64,000 bases of DNA. Source: JAEXNA01 sp037189585. Its GTDB lineage: Bacteria > Vulcanimicrobiota > Xenobia > Xenobiales > JADMJV01. Below, one piece after another: positions 43,670 to 52,439 of the stretch. The notes beneath the pieces were generated by a model. That model searched no databases. It was not told where the DNA came from and saw only the letters and a list, made by a program, of their open reading frames with translations. The stretch covers positions 239,463 to 303,462 of the forward strand of contig JBBCJA010000012.1 of NCBI GenBank assembly GCA_037189585.1, given 5' to 3'. Every line of letters starts with the position of its first letter. Position 1 is the stretch's first letter. The translations under genes and the position numbers were made by a program.

Positions 43670-44465
43670 TGTGAATCCTTACTCGAGCCTTGACGATTTT
43701 ACCCTGGTAGACAGCCTGGACCGCGAGAAAGCAGTGTCCATAGGCAAACCGTGCCTGATTCTTGTAGTTCCGATAGGAGTTGATGTACTGGCAGTCAAGG
43801 CCGTCTCGGCTGACTCTCCGAACCGATCCAAATCCCGTGACAGGCTCCACAAACCAGGTGTACTGAAGGTCTGTGACCGGTTGCCCATTGGCGAACGCCT
43901 CGACACGAAAGTCCATCGTCTCATTTCTTCTGAGAGTCTGAAGTCCACGAACAGGTCCACCACCACTCGTCACCTCAAGACGAAATCCATCCACCTCGCG
44001 CAGACTCACGATCTGCTCCGAGATCTCGATGGATTGCGGCACGGGGTCAGTCCATCTGACGGTCACGGTAGCCTGAACTCCGGATTCCTCTAGAAACTTG
44101 CCGGTTGGAGCGGGAAATTTGGCAGCCGGATCATACTGCGTCTCGAGTTCCGTACAGGCTGTGGCCAACCTGGTTCTTTTAACAACCGAGGAGATGGAAA
44201 ACTCGGGGTAATCCGGTATTGTCCAGTCCGACCTTCCATCGAAGCTGAAAACATTATCGAAGTCTCTCCCTCCCTGCTCCCGAATCTGGGCTAGCGCGCT
44301 GTCGGCGACGAGCGCGGCGATGACACGCTTTTCGTTGCTAACCTCCCACTTCAAACTGCTATCGAAGACATAGACCGCCAAAAGAAGCGCCGTCAGAAGC
44401 AAAAAGGTCGAAAGAACCGCCTCGACTAGCGAGACTCCTCGGCGACGATCAAGGGGAGACGACAT
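43659..44465 (-). CDS. Prepilin-type protein (GspI/PilV-like)
   Basis: A 268-residue prepilin with leader MSSPLDRRRG, then VSLVEAVLSTFLLLTALLLA (Glu at +5). The globular region is larger than usual and contains a fold reminiscent of Ig-like beta sandwiches (VQATVTVRWTDPVPQSIEIS). It overlaps the preceding gene by 17 bp and the next by 11 bp, implying translational coupling and fixed stoichiometry of the minor pilins. Confidence 0.8.
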   Translation of the reverse strand: MSSPLDRRRGVSLVEAVLSTFLLLTALLLAVYVFDSSLKWEVSNEKRVIAALVADSALAQIREQGGRDFDNVFSFDGRSDWTIPDYPEFSISSVVKRTRLATACTELETQYDPAAKFPAPTGKFLEESGVQATVTVRWTDPVPQSIEISEQIVSLREVDGFRLEVTSGGGPVRGLQTLRRNETMDFRVEAFANGQPVTDLQYTWFVEPVTGFGSVRRVSRDGLDCQYINSYRNYKNQARFAYGHCFLAVQAVYQGKIVKARVRIHNVE

Positions 44466-46695
44466 AGCTCTGCATACTTGCCTTAACGCCCCCCGGTCTG
44501 ATGTCGTCCGAAATCTCCACGGGAGCTCGCCGCCTGTTGACGATGGAGCCGCGATAGATATGGGAGTTCTGAAGGAAATAGATCCACTCGCCCTCGGGGT
44601 CGAGCTGCGCTAGAGTAGCGTTAGGACGCGCCAAGGAGTAAGTCTCTTCGGCCCGAGCCAGCGGTGCGCCGGTGTCATTGAAGATCCGAAAGGCTCTCAC
44701 TAAAGCCCCCGACCCGGGAGATTGAATGAAAGCTAGTTGCTGACCATTAGCCGACCAGGTGGGGTTATTCTGTCCGAAGCGCGCTTTCTCAAAACTACCG
44801 CTAGCGATCGTGATGGTCTGACCAGTCGTTTGGTTACGAACGACCAGGTCAGTTCCGTCCACGATGGCGTACCAGTTCGAGTCGGCGGGGTTGTAGCGAC
44901 GGTCCTTAGCGGATTCGATCGGTAAACTCGTACGAACCGCTGTGAAAGGGTCCCAGGCGAGAAACTTTGTGGCATCCTCCTGATGGGAGCCTGGTCTTGG
45001 GGGATGAGAACCTAATCCGCCGGGAAGTGGCCTGGGCTCGTTGGCAACGACCTCACGATAGCGAAAAAATCCATTGCGATTTGACGCCCAATCGAAACTG
45101 TTCTCGACCGCGTTGTCAGCGACTTCGATCTGCCGTCCGGTCATGAGATTCACAATAAATAGGGAGTGCATATCCGCCGGTGTGCTTCCCGGCTGAAGTC
45201 GGTAGACAGGCGGACCATCATCACCTCCTCCACTAACCAGGACCGCGATTGCCCAGGGAAAGTTCACCGTTCGACTTCCCCCTAGCAACACCGCGTAACA
45301 GGATGTCGGATCGGTCCAGACGTCACTCGGATCGCCCGTGAAGTTAGCTAGCGCGTCGAAACTCGTTGTGCCGTTGGCGGCGCGACTCCGAAGTTCATGG
45401 GAGCCTGCCGATACGGAATGAAAAGAGAAGACTCGAGAGCCGTCACGGCTAAAGAATGGAAGAAACTCATCTCCATCCCGTGTGATCAAAGTATGACCGC
45501 CACCATCGAGATTCGTCAGGTAGAGCTTCCCCCCCGCCGTTGACATCACGATGCGAGCGGGCGGTAAGCTCACGATTTTGGGAAGTAGCTCCGTTTCCGT
45601 GGAAGCGATAGCCTCATTCCCCTCAGGGTCGGTAACCCTTAGGGTCAGATTATAACTCGTCTTCGCCGGAGCTCCGGGCGGCGGGCGCCAGGAGACGGTC
45701 GCCTTCCAACGGTGCTGTCGAGATCTAGGGTCGTGGACAAACCTCATCTTCCCCTTGAGATCGGGGACGGAGAAAGCTCCTCCGTTGCCCGACCCACCGA
45801 TCACGTCAGCGGTGAGCGTATAGCTTAAGGGACCTCCGTCGGAATCCGTGGCCTCGACCTCGATAGTGACAAGTCCGTACTCAAGTTGGTCTCCATCCTT
45901 TTGAAAAGGATGGATCTGCACGAAACTTTGGGAGACCCCCGCCCCCTCCTCCGTGTCGATCGGCTTGGGATGGAGAACCGCTGACCTTATTTCTGGAGCG
46001 CTGGAGGAGCCCGCTCGAAGATTCAGCTTCGCGATCCTGACCGTACTTTCACCCACCGGCAGAACGCCACCAGGAACAGTATTCGTCTCGACGCGAACCG
46101 TCCCACTGGAAGAGACCCATATGGTCTGGGGACTCGCCGCCCCCGTGAGAGTGCTCTCGGCTCCCGTTCCGCTACCAGCCACGTAGCCTGAAGCGACCAC
46201 GATCGGAAGTTCACTGTCTCGAGGACGGAGGTCATTACTAAAGGCGGTGCCGTCAGGACGAAAGAAGATCGCTATCTCGTCTCTCGTGGATGTTTCCCAC
46301 GCCGGGGGAAGAGCGGAATCTCCCGCGATCGGATCGTCACTCCACTTCCCGGCAAAAATTGTCGCGTCGAATTCGGAGTCAAAGTTGAGGGTGCGCCAAA
46401 CGTCACCCTTCTGCTCCCCACGTCGCAACACAGCGCTACGGGAAAAGGGGATAGTCTTTCCCCCACTGGGGAAGCAAACCGCGACATACTTTCCACTTCT
46501 CTGCGCTTCGGAGCGAGCGGAGCGCATTTCGCTGGCTAGAGCGTAAGCTAATCCGCGCGCTCCTTCTCGGTCGGCTGTGGACCGCAGTCCCACGGTGGTC
46601 ATGCCCAGAAGTATTCCGACCAACGCGATCGCCAAGACCATCTCGACCAAAGTGTAGCCGCGTGAGTGGGCTATTTTTCGAGTGCGTTGCTCCAC
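44449..46695 (-). CDS. Giant GspH-like prepilin fused to an Ig-like domain and beta-propeller
   Basis: A 748-residue protein with a class III prepilin signal (leader ending HSRG, then YTLVEMVLAIALVGILLGM, Glu at +5). Residues 14-200 resemble a GspH/FimT minor pilin (SEMRSARSEAQRSGKYVAVC). A cadherin/Ig-like segment follows at about 260-380 (VTIEVEATDSDGGPLSYTL, NLTLRVTDPEGNEA). From about 385 to the end there are PD40/TolB-like blades (FSRDGSRVFSF, PTWSANGQQLAFIQSPG, LDPEGEWIYFLQ). Ordinary minor pilins have 150-200 residues. It is first in the operon and could form a pilus tip that carries a binding head. Confidence 0.83.
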   Translation of the reverse strand: MEQRTRKIAHSRGYTLVEMVLAIALVGILLGMTTVGLRSTADREGARGLAYALASEMRSARSEAQRSGKYVAVCFPSGGKTIPFSRSAVLRRGEQKGDVWRTLNFDSEFDATIFAGKWSDDPIAGDSALPPAWETSTRDEIAIFFRPDGTAFSNDLRPRDSELPIVVASGYVAGSGTGAESTLTGAASPQTIWVSSSGTVRVETNTVPGGVLPVGESTVRIAKLNLRAGSSSAPEIRSAVLHPKPIDTEEGAGVSQSFVQIHPFQKDGDQLEYGLVTIEVEATDSDGGPLSYTLTADVIGGSGNGGAFSVPDLKGKMRFVHDPRSRQHRWKATVSWRPPPGAPAKTSYNLTLRVTDPEGNEAIASTETELLPKIVSLPPARIVMSTAGGKLYLTNLDGGGHTLITRDGDEFLPFFSRDGSRVFSFHSVSAGSHELRSRAANGTTSFDALANFTGDPSDVWTDPTSCYAVLLGGSRTVNFPWAIAVLVSGGGDDGPPVYRLQPGSTPADMHSLFIVNLMTGRQIEVADNAVENSFDWASNRNGFFRYREVVANEPRPLPGGLGSHPPRPGSHQEDATKFLAWDPFTAVRTSLPIESAKDRRYNPADSNWYAIVDGTDLVVRNQTTGQTITIASGSFEKARFGQNNPTWSANGQQLAFIQSPGSGALVRAFRIFNDTGAPLARAEETYSLARPNATLAQLDPEGEWIYFLQNSHIYRGSIVNRRRAPVEISDDIRPGGVKASMQSYVVSP

Positions 46696-46899
46696 AGAAC
46701 TGTCCTCTCGGCGTGTTTATCCCCGAATCTTCTGCTTCGGATAGGCATTCTACTGCCATCTTAGGGTTCCCCTGTGAAGTTTAACGCAAATTTTTGCGTC
46801 CGAATGGTAACTTTTCGTTAACATTCTCGTCCCAATAGACGCCGTCAGGAACGCGGAGTCGAGGAGACTGACATCAACAACTTCTATTAGGAGCATCTT

Positions 46900-47991
46900 A
46901 TGGTGAACCCGTTTGCTGGAATGAATCTCAGTCAGTCGAACGTCTTCGGACAACAGAATCCTCTGGCACAGCCTGGTCTCTTCGGGCAACAAACCCTTGC
47001 CAATCCACTAGGACAGTCAAATCCACTGGACCCATCGAGCCTTCTCGGACAACAGAACCCTCTGGCCGCTCTGGGCCTGGACGGTCTCTCCGGACTCAAC
47101 GGCTCTGGAACCGACTTGATGCAGATACTGCAGATGTTGCTCGCCATGATGAGTGGGGGGATGGACCCCATGATGGCTTCCGGCGCCAACCCGATGTTCG
47201 GTAGCGGCGAGGCCTCGGGAAATCCCTACGAAAACTTCCTCGGCGGTGGAGGAGGCGGAGGCGGTGGCTACTCTGGTGGGGGAGGCGGCGGAGGCGTCAG
47301 CTCCTCCGGCGGTGGTGGGGGCGGCTATTCCGGCGGTGGTGGGGGCGGCTCCGTCGGCTCCAGCTCCGGTTCTAGTTCCAGCTCGGTTCTCGATCCTGGG
47401 CTGACCGACCAGGAAGCCTCACCTGGCGCCTACGAGATGCTCAAAAGAGCCGGCTCCATGGTCGGGCTGCACGAGCGTTCTAACCGCAACGAGATCCACA
47501 AATTGACCGGTAAGAGCGGCATCGATCCCGCCACCACCCCGTGGTGCGCGGCTTTCGCGATGAACCTGATCGACCAGCACAAGCTGGCCGACCTCGACGG
47601 GCTTTCCAATCGTAACTACTGTCCCACCATCAAGAAGTGGGCCCAGGGCAAGAAGATGTACGGAACTCCGGACAAATACAAGCCCAAACCCGGCGACGCC
47701 ATTCTCTTCGACTGGCAAGGCGGGCGTAACGATGTCGAACACATCGGTTTGGTGGAAAAAGTCAAGAACGGTAAGGTCTATACCATCGAGGGAAATTCGA
47801 GCGACTCGGTCAAGCGGCGCGTCTACGATCTCAAGGATCCTCGCATCGACGGCTACCTGGTGACCAAGGGGACCAAGAAAAAGCCTGAGGCGAAACCGGA
47901 GCCGAAGCCGAAGGCCGAGCCTAAGCCCGTAACCAAACCCGTTCCGAAATCGGGAACCGTGGCCAAGCCGGGGACTCCCGTCGCGGTGTAA
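46900..47991 (+). CDS. CHAP-domain peptidoglycan hydrolase with glycine-rich N-terminus, no signal peptide
   Basis: A 363-residue protein. Residues 1-105 are Gln/Asn/Leu-rich with repeated GQQNPLA units; 110-165 are runs of Gly and Ser; the CHAP amidase/endopeptidase domain spans about 175-325 with the catalytic Cys in TTPWCAAFAMNLID and the His in DVEHIGLVEKVKNGKVYT. The tail is Lys/Pro repeats (KPEAKPEPKPKAEPKPV). TAGGAG six bases before the ATG supports the start. No Sec or Tat signal is present, although the substrate lies outside the cytosol, so export by another route or lysis-dependent release is implied. Confidence 0.85.
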   Translation: MVNPFAGMNLSQSNVFGQQNPLAQPGLFGQQTLANPLGQSNPLDPSSLLGQQNPLAALGLDGLSGLNGSGTDLMQILQMLLAMMSGGMDPMMASGANPMFGSGEASGNPYENFLGGGGGGGGGYSGGGGGGGVSSSGGGGGGYSGGGGGGSVGSSSGSSSSSVLDPGLTDQEASPGAYEMLKRAGSMVGLHERSNRNEIHKLTGKSGIDPATTPWCAAFAMNLIDQHKLADLDGLSNRNYCPTIKKWAQGKKMYGTPDKYKPKPGDAILFDWQGGRNDVEHIGLVEKVKNGKVYTIEGNSSDSVKRRVYDLKDPRIDGYLVTKGTKKKPEAKPEPKPKAEPKPVTKPVPKSGTVAKPGTPVAV

Positions 47992-48789
47992 CTACCACGG
48001 CACCCCCTCGCCATAGAGGCGGGAGAGTCTCTGAATCTCATAGGCTCGGCGGATGAACTCCCGATTCTCGAAAGTCTCGGTGGTTTGTTCCGGCGGGCCA
48101 TTTTCGATCACCGAAAAGCAATCGATCAGGCGCTTCCCTCCCCAGGGGACAAGCTCCTGAGTCAAGCAGGCCAACCCTTCTTGACGAGCGGTCTCGGCGA
48201 ACCAGGAGGCGGTGACACTGGCCGCCCTCATCTCGTCGTAGTCGAGCAGACCCGCCCTTTTGAGGGGCTTTCTCAATCTTTTGGGAACCATCTCTTTGAA
48301 GCGAAAGTAGGTTTGGTAGGCACCTAGATTGGAGTGATGAAGAAAGGCCTTCGCTCCCGGCTTGAGGACTCTCTTCAATTCCCGCAGATAGGCGGTGAGG
48401 ACGTCGGATTCGGCCAGGACGAGCGATTCGAAGGAGAAGGTGAAATCGACCGAGGAGTCCTCGACCCCGGGTAGACTCATCCCATCTCCTACTCGATAAC
48501 TGATCCCCTCGCTACCCAGCCTCCTCTGGCAGGCGTGAATGCAGGTTTCGGAAATGTCGACGAGCATCAGGTGATCGCAGTGTTGGCGTAGATAGGCGCT
48601 CCAACGTCCATGTCCGGGCCCAATCTCCAGGAGCGTGGACGCCGGTAGGTGTTGGCGAACACGGGGGTAGATGGACCAATACCACTGAACATCAGGTCCA
48701 CCCCAACGAGCCGACCACTCGTCCCCCTGGTAGCGCGACCAGTCGTAGACGTTATTCCAGAAATGGTAGAGTTCGTCGAGGCTACCCAC
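47992..48789 (-). CDS. SAM-dependent methyltransferase
   Basis: A 265-residue class I methyltransferase starting at a GTG (MGSLDELYHFWNNVYDWSRY). The SAM motif I is LLEIGPGHGRWSAYL, motif II/acidic loop LMLVDISETCIHAC, and motif IV region DSSVDFTFSFESLVLAES. The C-terminal part (FENREFIRRAYEIQRLSRLY) does not reveal the substrate. It ends directly next to the CHAP gene's stop, convergent with no spacer. Confidence 0.88.
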   Translation of the reverse strand: MGSLDELYHFWNNVYDWSRYQGDEWSARWGGPDVQWYWSIYPRVRQHLPASTLLEIGPGHGRWSAYLRQHCDHLMLVDISETCIHACQRRLGSEGISYRVGDGMSLPGVEDSSVDFTFSFESLVLAESDVLTAYLRELKRVLKPGAKAFLHHSNLGAYQTYFRFKEMVPKRLRKPLKRAGLLDYDEMRAASVTASWFAETARQEGLACLTQELVPWGGKRLIDCFSVIENGPPEQTTETFENREFIRRAYEIQRLSRLYGEGVPW

Positions 48790-48814
48790 GGCACGGTAGT
48801 TCTGAAGATAGGGA

Positions 48815-48834
48815 AAGACCCCTGGAAGGGTCTT
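48815..48834 (-). terminator. Weak terminator-like hairpin
   Basis: A 7-bp stem (AAGACCC / GGGTCTT) with a 6-base loop and a short T-run on the minus strand, about 80 bp after the end of the GH19-like gene, upstream of the methyltransferase. Probably ends the GH19-like transcript, though the stem is short. Confidence 0.45.
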
Positions 48835-48912
48835 GCAAGCTCTGAAATGGCCCTAGTGCTCCGTCAAGTTTTAAAAGTGGGAAGCTGCCCGCTTTCTAGG
48901 CTTGACGCAGCG

Positions 48913-49860
48913 CTAGCCCATCGTGGCCATCAACTTCTGAGCTAACGACCCAATCTGGCCAGCTCGATCGGTTCCGTTGATGATCCTACGTGCACCGCCG
49001 AAATCCGTCCTCTGGTTATTGATGTACTGGTCGAGTCGTTTGCCCGTGAAGGTGCCCTTTTTCATCCCCTCGACCAGGATTCTCGCTGCGATGGCCGGGT
49101 TCTCCACCTGCCTGGGATTGCCCACCAGGTCCATGCCGGTGCGGCGCGACCAGTCGGCGTAGTTGCGTCGACCCGTCAACTGCACGTAACCGCGACCTTT
49201 AAAGCGCGATCCATCACCCGACTGGGTATTGCCGAGATCTCGTCGCCCTTCATACCTTCGTCCGGAGTCGAACTCTTCCATGTTCTTACCCGCGTTGGAC
49301 TCGTGGGTCGCGGTAGCCAGGATATAAGCCAATTGCGCTTTATTGGAGATCCCTTGCTTCTGCGCCTCGGCCACGATGACAGGGAAGTGCTTCGAGGCCG
49401 AGGCCCGAAGGTTGGAAGGAACCGCGGAGATCAGGCGTCCGATATCGATGTTTCCGACTTTACCGCCAGGAGCAAGCACCCCGCCGGCCTGGCCGGACAC
49501 TCCTCCGATCTCTCCTCCCACGCCGCCAGAGGCGTAGCCGGACTGTTGAAATCCGCCAGGAAAGTTCATGGGGTTGGCTCCACCCGAACCGAGAAAAGAG
49601 CCCAGGGGGCTCCCCGGGAATCCGTTCATCATCTGAGCCGGGTTCATGCCACCAAATCCCGGCATCATGGACATGGGAAACTGGCCAGAATTTTGAGCCA
49701 GCATCTGACTCATCATGCTCATCATCTGCATCATGGCCATCATCATCATGCCCGTGGCCATAGGATTTTGTCCCATCATCGACAGCGTCGGATTCGAGCC
49801 CGCCAGAGAAAAGGCGGCGAAGCCGGGGAGAAAGTTTTGTGACTGAAAGGGAAAGCTCAT
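48913..49860 (-). CDS. GH19-like chitinase/lysozyme-fold hydrolase with Met-rich N-terminus, no signal peptide
   Basis: A 315-residue protein from the ATG at 49860, which has GGAGG eight bases upstream; a TTG fifteen bases earlier is less likely. Residues 1-110 are a low-complexity Met/Gly/Gln region (MMMMAMMQMMSMMSQML). The C-terminal 165 residues match lysozyme-like GH19 endolysins: LAYILATATHESNAGKNMEE (catalytic Glu in HES), GRGYVQLTGRRNYADW and DLVGNPRQVENP. It would cut peptidoglycan or chitin. As in the CHAP gene nearby, there is no export signal. Confidence 0.82.
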   Translation of the reverse strand: MSFPFQSQNFLPGFAAFSLAGSNPTLSMMGQNPMATGMMMMAMMQMMSMMSQMLAQNSGQFPMSMMPGFGGMNPAQMMNGFPGSPLGSFLGSGGANPMNFPGGFQQSGYASGGVGGEIGGVSGQAGGVLAPGGKVGNIDIGRLISAVPSNLRASASKHFPVIVAEAQKQGISNKAQLAYILATATHESNAGKNMEEFDSGRRYEGRRDLGNTQSGDGSRFKGRGYVQLTGRRNYADWSRRTGMDLVGNPRQVENPAIAARILVEGMKKGTFTGKRLDQYINNQRTDFGGARRIINGTDRAGQIGSLAQKLMATMG

Positions 49861-49952
49861 CGAAATGTCCTCCAAGTTATTTTCTTGAGAACATCCTATC
49901 GGTGAGATAGCGGAGCGAATTCCGTCGGAGCGTCCTTTATGTTAACGGGACT

Positions 49953-50468
49953 TTACAGCTCGAGAAATTTTCCCACCTTACCTTCAGGAACGTCGGGGTC
50001 TTTGGCGTCGATATAGCAAAAGCAGGGATGAGGATGAGCCCCCAAAGCCAAACGAACAGCCACGCGCAGGTATTCGTTCTCGGATGTTCCCGGCTCACCG
50101 CGAAAGCCCTCGAACTCATCGAGGCGTGCCAAAAGGCGCGCGCCTCCGTTGAGATGCAAGACCTCACCTTCGATCAAGGGCTCCTCAAGGGAAGTGAATT
50201 CTTGCTCTGTTCGACTCACCGCCGTGGTGCTGGACAATCGATTGATGTCGGCTTCCCAGTTCATGCTGCCGACCCAACATGGATTAACGTCGCGAACAGT
50301 CCAGTACTCGTCTTTACGCCGATGGATCGTTCCCGGAAGCGAGGCTTTCTGAGCTTCGATCAGATAGGGCTTCACAATATCATGGTGCTCTCCGCTACTG
50401 CGCAAAGAGCCATAGGCAAAAAGAGAGAAGTGACTTTTGTTCTCGAGCTCTTGATCTTGGCGTGCCAT
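49953..50468 (-). CDS. Gamma-glutamylcyclotransferase-like protein
   Basis: A 171-residue protein with the AIG2/GGCT fold: FSLFAYGSLRSSGEHHDIV (the YGSLR substrate loop), a beta core with GTIHRRKDEYWTV and IEGEVLHLNGGARLLARLDE, and the catalytic glutamate in LDEFEG. These enzymes convert gamma-glutamyl amino acids or related amines to 5-oxoproline. The real substrate is unknown. No partner genes are adjacent. Confidence 0.82.
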   Translation of the reverse strand: MARQDQELENKSHFSLFAYGSLRSSGEHHDIVKPYLIEAQKASLPGTIHRRKDEYWTVRDVNPCWVGSMNWEADINRLSSTTAVSRTEQEFTSLEEPLIEGEVLHLNGGARLLARLDEFEGFRGEPGTSENEYLRVAVRLALGAHPHPCFCYIDAKDPDVPEGKVGKFLEL

Positions 50469-50489
50469 GTTATGAGCTTGTCCACAAAG

Positions 50490-50515
50490 AAAAAGACCCC
50501 TTTCGGGGCCTTCTT
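50490..50515 (-). terminator. Rho-independent terminator of the subtilisin gene
   Basis: An 11-bp stem with a four-base loop (GAAA on the minus strand) and a T-rich 3' flank on the minus strand, 21 bp after the stop of the S8 protease gene. Two G-T wobbles; otherwise paired. Confidence 0.85.
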
Positions 50516-50535
50516 CTTGCTGCGCCGAGTCCTAC

Positions 50536-52278
50536 TTAACTCTTGCGAGGCTTGCGGGTTTTCTTCGGCTGGGGCTCCTCGGCCTTAGGCTCCTCCGCTT
50601 TGGGCTCTTCGGGCGTCTCGGAAGACTCCTCACCTTCGGCGGGAATGAGCTTCAAGAAATCCTCCGGCGAGAGGCCGAGCTTCTCGAGTTCAGCCTTCAG
50701 CTGATCTTCCAAGCTCAACTCCTCGACCGGCGGCTTCTCCACCTTGGTCTGCATCGCCTTAAGGATGGCGGCCTCGGCGTTGACAGCGCCAGCTCCCTGG
50801 GTGTTCGGCCCGAGGCGCTTGTCCGTCAGCTTCTCGGCGGTTCCGGTCAAGATATTCTGCACGTGGTCCGGAGTCAGGTCGGGATTGGCGCCGATCATCG
50901 AGGCGGCGATACCGGCCACGATGGGAGTCGCCATCGAGGTCCCCGGCAGACCGACGTAAGCGCCGGACTCTTCCAGGGGAGTTCTCGAGGTTGCTTCCAA
51001 AAGCTTGGTGAAGACGACGTCGGAGATCTCCTCGCTGAGTTTGATCTTGGCCGCGGTTCCCGGACCGATTCCCACACCGGCGAACACTTCGTTGGGCAAG
51101 TCTTTGAGAACCTGGAACGGCATGTTGTCCAAACCTTGAATGGCGCGATGGACGGCCTGCGAGGAGGAAGCCGAGTCGAACACTTCCGACTGAGGCGCTA
51201 GAGCCGCCATGATGCTGACTCCAGGAGCCATCACGTCGGGCTTGATATCGCCGTCCGGGGTCGGTCCACGGCTGGAGAAAGATGCCGGGACGTCGTCGGA
51301 GCGGTCGGCCGTCGCCTTGTCGTCGAGAGCACCCACTGTGATAGCGTTCAAGGAGTTACCCGGGCTACCCACGGTTTTGGGATCGGGACCCTCGTTACCG
51401 GCGGCCACCACCACGGTGATTCCGGCTTCCTTAGCGGCCTTGATGGCCATGTTGATGGGATCTTTTTCGCCGTTCTTCGAGGCCGGTCCGCCCAGTGACA
51501 TGTTGATGACGCGGATGTTGAGGTCTTCCTTCATTTCGACGGCGGTCTGGATAGCCTTGACGATGCCGGAGGTGGCACCACTGCCACTGCCGGAGAGAAC
51601 CTTCATCGAGATGATGTTGGCCTTCTGAGCGGGACCCGCGTAGTTCGGGTTGATGGAGCCGTCACCGGCGGCACAACCGGCCACGTGGGTTCCGTGTCCA
51701 TTGTCGTCGTAAGGAAGAGCTTTTCCCTCGATGAAGTCGATCTGGCCGAGCAAGCGGTTTCCGAGGTCGGGGTGAGGGTTCACGCCGGAGTCCAACACAG
51801 CGATGGTGATGCCTTCACCGCGAGCGGAGCGCTCGATGTTGGAGTCGAAGCGGGGAGCGGTCAAATCGGGACGAGGAACGAAGTTGCTCTTCCCTTTGAA
51901 AGGGTCCTCGGACGGCTCCCCCTCTTTGGCTTTTCCGCCCTTCCCGGAGAGAGTGATGGCCGACTGAGCCACGGCGTCGAGATCGACGGGAGCGTTGTTG
52001 CCCAAGTAGTTGTGGACTTCATCCTTGAAGACGCTGAAGCCCTTCTTCTCGAGATCCTTGACCTGTTCGGGCGTCAGATTAGCGAGATGTCCCCCCAGGA
52101 TGCTCAGCTCTTCTTTCGCCACGACACCGAAAGTATCCAGAGTCGGCATCTTTCCGTCACCGGATTTGAAAAGTGACGTATCCTCAGGCGGCATGATGAT
52201 ATAGCCTTCACCCTTATTGATTTCCGGCTTGGGAAACACGCGGGGTCTGAGTTGCTGAGCGTTCGAATTGATATGCAC
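50536..52278 (-). CDS. Subtilisin-like serine protease (S8)
   Basis: A 580-residue protease. The catalytic triad is Asp in TIAVLDSGVNPHPDLG, His in DDNGHGTHVAGCAAG and Ser in LPGTSMATPIVAGIA; the oxyanion Asn is in VVAAGNEGPD. About 130 residues before the domain include a propeptide-like stretch (LGGHLANLTPEQVKDLEKKG). The tail is a Lys/Glu/Pro-rich region ending KKTRKPRKS. The GTG at 52278 is the start: GGAGG lies six bases upstream, whereas the longer frame to 52392 has no support. No signal peptide is visible, as with the two peptidoglycan hydrolases nearby. Confidence 0.92.
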   Translation of the reverse strand: MHINSNAQQLRPRVFPKPEINKGEGYIIMPPEDTSLFKSGDGKMPTLDTFGVVAKEELSILGGHLANLTPEQVKDLEKKGFSVFKDEVHNYLGNNAPVDLDAVAQSAITLSGKGGKAKEGEPSEDPFKGKSNFVPRPDLTAPRFDSNIERSARGEGITIAVLDSGVNPHPDLGNRLLGQIDFIEGKALPYDDNGHGTHVAGCAAGDGSINPNYAGPAQKANIISMKVLSGSGSGATSGIVKAIQTAVEMKEDLNIRVINMSLGGPASKNGEKDPINMAIKAAKEAGITVVVAAGNEGPDPKTVGSPGNSLNAITVGALDDKATADRSDDVPASFSSRGPTPDGDIKPDVMAPGVSIMAALAPQSEVFDSASSSQAVHRAIQGLDNMPFQVLKDLPNEVFAGVGIGPGTAAKIKLSEEISDVVFTKLLEATSRTPLEESGAYVGLPGTSMATPIVAGIAASMIGANPDLTPDHVQNILTGTAEKLTDKRLGPNTQGAGAVNAEAAILKAMQTKVEKPPVEELSLEDQLKAELEKLGLSPEDFLKLIPAEGEESSETPEEPKAEEPKAEEPQPKKTRKPRKS

Positions 52279-52439
52279 GGGGGTCCTCCAAAGATTCTGG
52301 TACAAGGAGAATATACAAAGCTGCCCTGAAAAACATGTGAAATCCATGTAAATCGCCGGCCGAAATTTGTTGCGAAATGCAAGATAGGGCACCCAGGATC
52401 AAAAAATTCTGGATTCCTGTCCAAGATTCTTGAAAAGAG

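Noticed and set aside
47245..47370. Glycine-rich run as a separate repeat element
   Set aside because: It is an in-frame linker of the CHAP protein, and variable codons show it is coding rather than a simple DNA repeat.
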